Shown: piece after piece, positions 1-6,239 of the stretch
Layout: the number at the start of each line of letters is the position of its first letter
Numbering within the stretch: the stretch's first letter is position 1
Assembly: GCA_031410915.1 (NCBI GenBank)
Contig: JANNZY010000216.1
Coordinates: 1 to 6,239 of the forward strand
Direction: 5' to 3'
DNA length: 6,239 bases
Source of the DNA: WLMZ01 sp031410915
GTDB lineage: Bacteria; Actinomycetota; Acidimicrobiia; Acidimicrobiales; Ilumatobacteraceae
The notes under the pieces: generated by a model
Seen by the model: the letters and a program-made list of their open reading frames with translations, nothing else
The model's database searches: none
Told to the model about the DNA's origin: nothing
Made by a program: the position numbers and the translations under genes

Positions 1-1
1 T

Positions 2-1644
<1,643 letters not shown>

Positions 1645-1645
<1 letters not shown>

Positions 1646-3096
1646 TGGGGGAGGCAACCGGTTTCCTGAAGTGGTCCCGCGAGACCCCGACCCGCCGTCC
1701 CGTTCCCGTGCGGTTGCGCGATTGGAAAGAGGTCTACGAGCCATTCGATTCCAGCGCGCTGCAGACTCAGGCCGGGCGATGCATGGACTGCGGCATCCCG
1801 TTCTGCAACAACGGTTGCCCGCTCGGCAACCTGATCCCGGACTGGAACGACCTCGTCTACCGCAACCACTGGAAGGACGCGATCGATCGCCTCCACGCCA
1901 CGAACAACTTTCCCGAGTTCACCGGCCGGCTGTGCCCGGCACCGTGCGAGTCGGCGTGCGTGCTCGGCATCAACTCCGATGCGGTGACCATCAAGCAGGT
2001 CGAAGTCGAGATCATCAACCGCGCCTGGGACGAAGGCTGGGTCACGCCGCAGCCGCCGACGGTGAAGACCGGCAAGCGGGTGGTGGTCATCGGCTCGGGT
2101 CCCTCGGGCCTGGCGGCCGCACAGCAGCTCACGCGCGCCGGCCACGACGTCGTGGTGCTCGAGCGCGCCGACCGCATCGGCGGGCTGCTGCGCTACGGCA
2201 TCCCCGAGTTCAAGATGGAGAAGCGCCACCTCGATCGGCGCATCGAGCAGATGGAGGCCGAGGGCACCGAGTTCCGCACCAGCGCGGCGGTCGGTGACGG
2301 CATCGACATCGACATCCTGCTCGCCACCAACGACGCGGTCGTGCTCGCCTGCGGCGCAACCGCGTGGCGCGACCTGCCCGTGCCCGGCCGCGAGCTCGCG
2401 GGCATCCACCAGGCGATGGAGTACCTGCCGCTCGCGAACCGCGTGCAGCAGGGCGACCTGGACGCCTCTCCGATCCACGCCGCCGGCAAGCACGTCATCA
2501 TCATCGGCGGCGGTGACACCGGTGCCGATTGCCTCGGCACCGCGCACCGCCAGGGCGCGGCCTCGGTCACGCAGCTGGAGATCATGCCGCAGCCGCCCGA
2601 CGTGCGCGCTTCGAACAATCCGTGGCCGCAGTGGAGTCTGGTGCTGCGCACGTCGTCGGCCCACGAGGAGGGTGGCGAGCGCGTCTACAGCGTCAACACC
2701 GAGCGCTTCGTCGACGACGGCAACGGCAACGTCACGGCGTTGCTCTTGCACGAAGTGGAGATGGTCGACGGTCGCTTCACCAAGATCGAGGGCAGCGATC
2801 GCGAGTTGCCCGCCGATCTCGTCTTCTTGGCGATGGGCTTCCTCGGTCCGGAGAAGGGCTCCTGGCTGGAGCAACTCGGTGTCGACTTCGACGAGCGCGG
2901 CAACGTGCGGCGCGATGCCAACTTCATGTCCAGCGTGCCCGGCGTGTTCGTTGCCGGTGACATGGGCCGAGGCCAGAGCCTGATCGTGTGGGCCATCGCC
3001 GAGGGCCGTTCGTGCGCGGCCGGCGCGGACCGGTACCTGGTCGGTGAGACGAATCTGCCGTCGCCGGTGTTGCCAACGACACGTCCGCTGACCTGA
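1645..3096 (+). CDS. gltD: Glutamate synthase (NADPH) small subunit
   Basis: Small (beta) subunit of glutamate synthase. It oxidises NADPH through FAD and passes electrons via 4Fe-4S clusters to GltB. At 483 residues it has the usual length. The N-terminal domain holds cluster cysteines C46, C49, C54 and C58 (RCMDCGIPFCNNGC) and C97, C101 and C105 (CPAPCESAC). The FAD-binding Rossmann motif VVVIGSGPSG lies at about 146-155, and a second nucleotide-binding motif IIIGGGDTG (NADPH side) at about 285-293. The C-terminal FAD motif GVFVAGDMGRGQS lies at about 433-445. The start at 1645 is chosen because it overlaps the gltB stop as TGATG, which is typical of translational coupling, and because the protein from there begins like known GltD proteins; the frame stays open upstream only as a shadow inside gltB. 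The tail (LPSPVLPTTRPLT) resembles the mycobacterial GltD tail from memory. No promoter of its own is evident, so it should be expressed from the gltB transcript. Confidence 0.98.
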
Positions 3097-3127
3097 GCGG
3101 TGACGGGTTTCGGCCAACCTCCACGCC

Positions 3128-3133
3128 TACGCT
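3128..3133 (+). promoter_or_regulatory. Putative -10 element of a leaderless promoter
   Basis: TACGCT fits the actinobacterial -10 consensus TANNNT and ends seven bases before the ATG at 3141. No Shine-Dalgarno-like purine run precedes that ATG, so transcription starting at or next to the start codon is the simplest reading. No convincing -35 hexamer was found. The same motif type at exactly the same distance precedes the paralogous gene downstream, which strengthens both calls. Confidence 0.5.
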
Positions 3134-3140
3134 CGTTCAC

Positions 3141-3821
3141 ATGAGATTCACCTTCTGTGCAGCTGGTCTTGGCGCGCTTGCCGTGCTGGCCATGGCTTCC
3201 TGCAGCAGCGAGGGCGGCACGGGCGCCTCGACGGCGACCACGATCAAGATCAGTGCGCCCGAGTTCGTCACCATCCCGCCGATCACCGATGCCACGACCA
3301 CGACGGCGGCCGCCGCGCCGGGCGACGGAGGAGCGACCGTCGGTACGATCGCGACCGCCCAGGACTACACCGTCCAGGCCGGCGATGCCCTGCTGCTGAT
3401 CGCGAGCAAGCACTGCCTCGATGGCATGGCGGGCGCCGAGTCGATCGCTGCGTTCAACGAATGGTCCGACGGCACCTCGCATGGGCTCAACGCCGGCGAC
3501 GTCATCAAGATCCCGCCCGGAGCCTGCGTGACCGGCGGCAGCCTCGAACCCGTCGTGACCGACGCGCCGGCCAGCGAGCCGGTCACCCAAGACACCGCCA
3601 CCGGCGGTTCGACGGCGGCGTCGACGGCGGAGTCCACCCCGACATCCACTGACTCCTCCGCGGGCGGCACCTACACGGTGAAGGCCGGCGACACCCTGTA
3701 CGGGATCGCGTCCAAGGTCGGCACGACCGCCGAGGCGATTCGAGTCGCGAACGGCTGGGACAGCGTCGACCATCTGATCTATCCGGGTCTCGAGATCAAG
3801 CTGCCTGCCAAGAGCGGCTGA
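3141..3821 (+). CDS. Predicted lipoprotein with two LysM domains (first of a tandem pair)
   Basis: A 226-residue predicted secreted lipoprotein; LysM domains usually bind the N-acetylglucosamine-containing glycan of peptidoglycan. The N-terminus is a short lipoprotein signal peptide (MRF, hydrophobic core, LAMASC) with the lipid-modified cysteine at C21; methionine at -3 makes the lipobox slightly atypical. A Thr/Ala-rich linker follows and contains TTIKISAPEFVTIPPI (residues 33-48). LysM 1 starts at Y76 (YTVQAGDALLLIASKHC) and runs to about IKIPPGAC, with cysteines at C92 and C129. A low-complexity Ser/Thr/Ala/Glu linker follows, then LysM 2 from Y178 (YTVKAGDTLYGIASKVG) to the C-terminus (IKLPAKSG). 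No catalytic domain is visible, so it may be a wall-binding anchor or adaptor rather than a hydrolase; this is inference. It lies 44 bases after gltD with its own putative promoter. The start matches the paralogue's N-terminus. Confidence 0.88.
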   Translation: MRFTFCAAGLGALAVLAMASCSSEGGTGASTATTIKISAPEFVTIPPITDATTTTAAAAPGDGGATVGTIATAQDYTVQAGDALLLIASKHCLDGMAGAESIAAFNEWSDGTSHGLNAGDVIKIPPGACVTGGSLEPVVTDAPASEPVTQDTATGGSTAASTAESTPTSTDSSAGGTYTVKAGDTLYGIASKVGTTAEAIRVANGWDSVDHLIYPGLEIKLPAKSG

Positions 3822-3831
3822 CCCACCCCAC

Positions 3832-3848
3832 CGGGCATATGATGCCCG
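3832..3848. repeat. Inverted repeat over the -10 region of the second LysM gene
   Basis: CGGGCAT at 3832-3838 and its exact complement ATGCCCG at 3842-3848 flank a 3-base centre. The repeat covers the putative -10 element TATGAT (3838-3843) and lies just before the chosen start at 3851. It could be an operator bound by a repressor, or chance in GC-rich DNA. If transcription starts at the ATG, it would not be in the mRNA, so an RNA hairpin role is less likely. Confidence 0.35.
3838..3843 (+). promoter_or_regulatory. Putative -10 element of a leaderless promoter
   Basis: TATGAT is one base from the canonical TATAAT and fits TANNNT. It ends seven bases before the ATG at 3851, the same distance as the TACGCT element before the first LysM gene. 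No ribosome-binding site is visible in the 29-base gap. This favours 3851 over the in-frame ATGs at 3839 and 3842, which would lie within the -10 element itself. No clear -35 was seen; the upstream region is the end of the preceding gene. Confidence 0.6.
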
Positions 3849-3850
3849 CC

Positions 3851-4462
3851 ATGAAACACCGGGCGTTCGGGGCGACGGGTATCGGCGCGCTCGTGGTGCT
3901 CGCACTGGCGGGTTGCGGCAGCGCGAGTGGTTCCGGGGCGGCGACGCAGACCACCGTCCGCATTGGCGCGCCGAACTTCCAGACGGTTCCCCCGATCCTG
4001 GAGAGCACCACCGTCGCGGCCAACCTCGCCGGCCAGACCGACGTCGTTGCCGGCGAACAGTCATACACCGTCCAAGCCGGCGACACCGTCGTCGGCATCG
4101 CCCGGCTGCACTGCATCAGCGCCACACCACTGGCCACCTTCAACCAATGGCCGGAGGGCTACCAGCACTCGATCTTCCCCGGCGACGTCGTCAAGATCCC
4201 ACCGGGGGCCTGCGCGCCCGGAAGCAGCCCCGAGCCCACCGTCGCCGAAGCGCAGACGACGCCGGACCCCACCACGACGGCGACCGACGACACGTCCGGC
4301 GCTCTGACCTACGAGGTCCAGGCGGGCGACTACCTCAACGGCATCGCGACCAAGCTCGGCACCACCGTCGACGCGATCGTCGCCGCGAACGGTTGGTCCG
4401 ACGGCGCGCAACACGTCATCATCCCCGGCCAGAAGATCAAAGTGCCGGCCAAGGTCGGCTGA
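3851..4462 (+). CDS. Predicted lipoprotein with two LysM domains (second of a tandem pair)
   Basis: A 203-residue predicted lipoprotein, clearly a paralogue of the gene just upstream. The signal peptide begins MKHRAF, has a hydrophobic core and ends in a consensus lipobox LAGC (cysteine C22). A linker with TTVRIGAPNFQTVPPI (residues 34-49) matches the upstream protein's segment. LysM 1 starts at Y72 (YTVQAGDTVVGIARLHC) and ends near VKIPPGAC; C88 and C121 match the cysteine pair of the paralogue. A Pro/Thr-rich linker (TTPDPTTTATDD) leads to LysM 2 from Y154 (YEVQAGDYLNGIATKLG) to the C-terminus (IKVPAKVG). The start at 3851 is preferred over ATGs at 3839 and 3842 because it aligns with the paralogue and sits seven bases after TATGAT. 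The role is presumably envelope or peptidoglycan binding; no enzyme domain is visible. Its stop codon directly abuts that of the convergent acyltransferase gene. Confidence 0.88.
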   Translation: MKHRAFGATGIGALVVLALAGCGSASGSGAATQTTVRIGAPNFQTVPPILESTTVAANLAGQTDVVAGEQSYTVQAGDTVVGIARLHCISATPLATFNQWPEGYQHSIFPGDVVKIPPGACAPGSSPEPTVAEAQTTPDPTTTATDDTSGALTYEVQAGDYLNGIATKLGTTVDAIVAANGWSDGAQHVIIPGQKIKVPAKVG

Positions 4463-4470
4463 TCAGCCGA
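4455..4470. terminator. 16-bp perfect palindrome at a convergent gene junction, possible bidirectional terminator
   Basis: TCGGCTGATCAGCCGA is a perfect palindrome centred between 4462 and 4463, exactly where the two stop codons meet. It contains both stops: TGA 4460-4462 on the + strand and TGA read from 4465-4463 on the - strand. In RNA from either strand it could form a 6-bp stem with a GATC loop, and flanking GGCC tetramers (4447-4450 and 4476-4479) could extend it past an internal loop. No T-tract follows on either side, so it is not a canonical intrinsic terminator. The palindrome is directly visible; its terminator function is inference. Confidence 0.45.
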
Positions 4471-5485
4471 GGTCCGGCCAGCGCCGCTTCTGGCGCCGAC
4501 GGATGCCCATCTCGCCGGTCTGGCGCTGCTCGGTGAGCGCCCACTGCCGCCGCCAACCGTTGTACTCGGGGCCGGTCAGCCTCGGGCTCGCCCCCACGGC
4601 GGCATTGCGGCGCGATGTCCAGTAGTCGGTCAGGCTCTCGTCGCCGAGCAGCGTGACAGCAGCTTCGATGCGGGCGTTGAAGCGGCGCGTGTTCTCGTTC
4701 GCGCCGGGTGTCATCGGCGTGCCGAACACGACCGTCGTGCGCCCTGGCTTGGGGCGCTTCATTCCCTTGCCGAAGATCGGTCCGGTGCCGTCGATGAACA
4801 TCGGCACGACGGCCGCGCCGGTTCGTGCCGACAGGTATGCGGCCCCGCCCTTGAAGTCCTGGCCCCAGCCGTCGGGTGACCGGCCACCTTCGGGGTAGAT
4901 CAGCAGGCTCCAGCCGTCGGCGATGAGATCGCGGATCTGGTCGGCCGACTTGCGGCCGGTGGAGTCGCGGTCGATCGGCAGCGCGTTCAGCGCCAGTGCC
5001 GCTGCGCTGCCCTTGACCTTCGACGTGAAGAAGAAGTCGGCCGCCGCGGCGACCATCAGCTTGTGCCGCCATGGTTCAGGGATCGCGTACGTCGACAGGG
5101 GAGTGTCGAGGTGACTGTGGTGGTTCGGTGTGAAGATCAGCGGCGGTGGGTTGTCGCGGTTGCGAAGGTCCTCGAGCCGGTCCAGACCCTTCACCTGTGG
5201 CGACGCGACACCCTTCACGAACAGCCGCATCGGTCCCTCGACCCACAGCGCGCGGCCGAGCCGCGCCGGGTACTTGCGGGCCCAATCGGTCTCGAAGTCG
5301 GCACCGAGCTTCGACGGTTCACGCGGCACCTCGACACCGCGCGGCACGTTCGGCTTGCGGTACGGGAAACCCTTGGAGGACAAGGGTTTGACAGCCTTCG
5401 TGATCGCAGCCTCGAACGATCCTGCGGCGCGGGCGGCGCGCTTCAGGTTCACGACGTTACGGATCGCGTCGTCACGTTTGCTCAT
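4463..5485 (-). CDS. PlsC/LPLAT-family acyltransferase (1-acylglycerol-3-phosphate acyltransferase-like)
   Basis: A 340-residue protein with the four blocks of the glycerolipid acyltransferase family, which move an acyl group from acyl-CoA or acyl-ACP to a lysophospholipid or related acceptor at the inner membrane face. Block I is NHHSHLD (121-127), the HX4D catalytic motif with H122 and D127. Block II is around ALPIDRD (168-174). Block III is YPEGGRS (197-203), the acceptor-phosphate-binding block usually written FPEGTRS. Block IV is VVPMFIDGTG (226-235). A hydrophobic stretch including MVAAAADFFF (144-153) may associate with membrane. The roughly 110-residue N-terminal part and the 80-residue tail (ending RRRQKRRWPDLG, strongly basic) are not recognised. 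The start at 5485 has a GAGAG purine run six bases upstream. It is probably co-transcribed with the LarA-like gene 23 bp upstream. The family is secure, but the acceptor is not known, so no symbol is given. Confidence 0.9.
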   Translation of the reverse strand: MSKRDDAIRNVVNLKRAARAAGSFEAAITKAVKPLSSKGFPYRKPNVPRGVEVPREPSKLGADFETDWARKYPARLGRALWVEGPMRLFVKGVASPQVKGLDRLEDLRNRDNPPPLIFTPNHHSHLDTPLSTYAIPEPWRHKLMVAAAADFFFTSKVKGSAAALALNALPIDRDSTGRKSADQIRDLIADGWSLLIYPEGGRSPDGWGQDFKGGAAYLSARTGAAVVPMFIDGTGPIFGKGMKRPKPGRTTVVFGTPMTPGANENTRRFNARIEAAVTLLGDESLTDYWTSRRNAAVGASPRLTGPEYNGWRRQWALTEQRQTGEMGIRRRQKRRWPDLG

Positions 5486-5491
5486 CAGCAG

Positions 5492-5496
5492 CTCTC
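5492..5496 (-). promoter_or_regulatory. Ribosome-binding site of the acyltransferase gene
   Basis: On the - strand GAGAG lies six bases before the ATG at 5485, a reasonable though not strong Shine-Dalgarno match. It fits an internal gene of an operon that follows the LarA-like gene, and contrasts with the absence of any such site before the two LysM genes. Another ATG at 5498 is out of frame. Confidence 0.45.
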
Positions 5497-5508
5497 ATCG
5501 GCACGTGC

Positions 5509-6239
5509 TCATTTGACGTCGGCCACCAAGACGGGCGGGGTGTGCAGGTGGGTGATGGTGGGGGTGCGACCCACGACGTCGGAAGCGATCTCGAACGCGT
5601 CGTCCATCGTCGACGCCGGCGTGAAGCCGAGCCGGCGTACGGCCTTCACGTCGCCACCGACGATGATGACCCGGCTGCAATGCTGCATGCCGTGGGCACC
5701 CCAGTACCACATGTAGAACGGGTGCACGCCGTGGTAGGCGTAGCTGGTGCGGTAGAGATGCTTGTACCACTCGTCCTCGGCGAAGCGCTTCTCGTACTTC
5801 TCGCTCATCACGTGCGGGTCGGTGGTTTCCGACAGCACCTGCTCGAAGAAGTCGATGTAGCTCGGGTGATGAACCGGGTGGAAGTCCCACGGTGTCGGAT
5901 GGGTCATGATCACGACGCCGCCCTCACGCACCAGCGGCTTGCCGCGGTACATGTTGAACAGGTAGCCGAGGCCCATGCACATCACCAGCACCGGGTTCAT
6001 CACCGAGTTGACGTTGTACGGGCAGATGAACGGGATGCCCATCGTGAGGATGTCGGTCTGGCCCTGCACCTCCACGAGCTGTTGCTTGTACACGTTCTCG
6101 GTCGTGATCTTGTGGACGGCGCCGACCTCGCCGCATTGGATGGACGTCATCTGGTGCGGCGCCTCGATCGAGTGGAAGATCTTGCGGGCGAGCCGATTGG
6201 GGGTGCGGTTGAGCGCCTTGGTGGTGCCGACGAACGTGG
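5509..6239 (-). CDS. LarA/DUF2088-like (lactate racemase superfamily) protein, C-terminal part
   Basis: A 242-residue C-terminal part; the frame stays open to the right edge, so the true start lies outside and the Met at 6150 is internal. The segment VREGGVVIMTHPTP resembles the strand-turn motif of the LarA C-terminal domain, where a V+xGGxII pattern follows a helix. The late segment RVIIVGGDVKAVRRLGF-TPASTMDDAFEIA resembles the LarA tail (VKxLGFxPAxxxEEAL). The stretch between is rich in His, Tyr and Trp (HPVHHPSYIDFF, EWYKHLYRTSYAYHGVHPFYMWYWGAHG). The known LarA family includes a nickel-pincer-dependent lactate racemase and homologues acting on other 2-hydroxyacids; the cofactor- and substrate-binding N-terminal part is not in view, so activity cannot be judged. 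It ends 23 bp before the acyltransferase gene on the same strand, probably in one operon. The family is recalled from motif pattern only; it could be another uncharacterised family. Confidence 0.5.
   Translation of the reverse strand, partial: TFVGTTKALNRTPNRLARKIFHSIEAPHQMTSIQCGEVGAVHKITTENVYKQQLVEVQGQTDILTMGIPFICPYNVNSVMNPVLVMCMGLGYLFNMYRGKPLVREGGVVIMTHPTPWDFHPVHHPSYIDFFEQVLSETTDPHVMSEKYEKRFAEDEWYKHLYRTSYAYHGVHPFYMWYWGAHGMQHCSRVIIVGGDVKAVRRLGFTPASTMDDAFEIASDVVGRTPTITHLHTPPVLVADVK

Noticed and set aside
3085..3100. Small hairpin CCGCT-GACCTG-AGCGG straddling the gltD stop as a terminator
   Set aside because: The stem is only 5 bp, with a 6-base loop and no T-tract; it is likely to occur by chance in GC-rich DNA.
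3201..3400. Ser/Thr/Ala-rich stretches of the LysM linkers as DNA tandem repeats
   Set aside because: The ACC/ACG/GCG-type codon runs are short and imperfect and are explained by the low-complexity protein linkers; no regular repeat unit was found.
3839..3850. Earlier in-frame ATGs (3839 and 3842) as the start of the second LysM gene
   Set aside because: They would place the start inside the putative -10 element, have no ribosome-binding site, and would add MMPA before a signal peptide that aligns with the paralogue from 3851.
2685..4064. A 459-codon open frame on the - strand across the end of gltD and the LysM genes
   Set aside because: It spans the intergenic gaps antisense to three genes with good motifs, and its translation is Arg/Gly-rich low complexity.
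5063..5716. A 217-codon open frame on the + strand opposite the acyltransferase and the LarA-like gene
   Set aside because: It crosses the boundary of two well-supported - strand genes and has no domain signature; it is a shadow frame.
6148..6150. ATG at 6150 as the start of the LarA-like gene
   Set aside because: The same frame continues upstream to the window edge with protein-like composition (for example ARKIFHSIEAPHQ), so this Met is most likely internal.

Overview
The window is high-GC DNA with compact genes. The glutamate synthase subunits resemble actinobacterial forms: CHLDTCPVGVATQ in GltB, and a RCMDCGIPFC...GCPLGNLIPDWNDL N-terminus in GltD that is close to the mycobacterial protein as I remember it. 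Two start codons sit directly behind a TANNNT -10 element with no leader. This suggests an actinobacterium, possibly of the Acidimicrobiia, but that placement is inference and no rRNA or other marker is present.

Layout. (1) Positions 2-1645, + strand: the C-terminal third of gltB, running in from the left edge. (2) 1645-3096, +: complete gltD, sharing one base with gltB (TGATG). Together they encode NADPH-dependent glutamate synthase (GOGAT), which converts glutamine plus 2-oxoglutarate to two glutamates. (3) 3141-3821 and 3851-4462, +: two tandem paralogous small lipoproteins. Each has a lipobox, a Thr/Ala-rich linker and two LysM domains, and each is preceded by its own leaderless-type -10 element at identical spacing. 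(4) 4463-5485, -: a PlsC/LPLAT-family acyltransferase whose stop codon abuts the stop codon of the second LysM gene, with a perfect 16-bp palindrome across the junction. (5) 5509-6239, -: the C-terminal part of a LarA/DUF2088-like protein, cut by the right edge and lying 23 bp upstream of the acyltransferase on the same strand, so probably co-transcribed with it.

The gltBD genes are ordinary nitrogen-assimilation genes. The less explained part is the LysM lipoprotein pair: a duplicated, cell-envelope-targeted module with a conserved unexplained segment near the lipid anchor and a conserved cysteine pair in the first LysM domain. The pairing of a LarA-like protein with an acyltransferase is the second open question. 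All gaps between genes are under 50 bases. I saw no tRNA, rRNA, CRISPR array, insertion sequence or clear mobile element.
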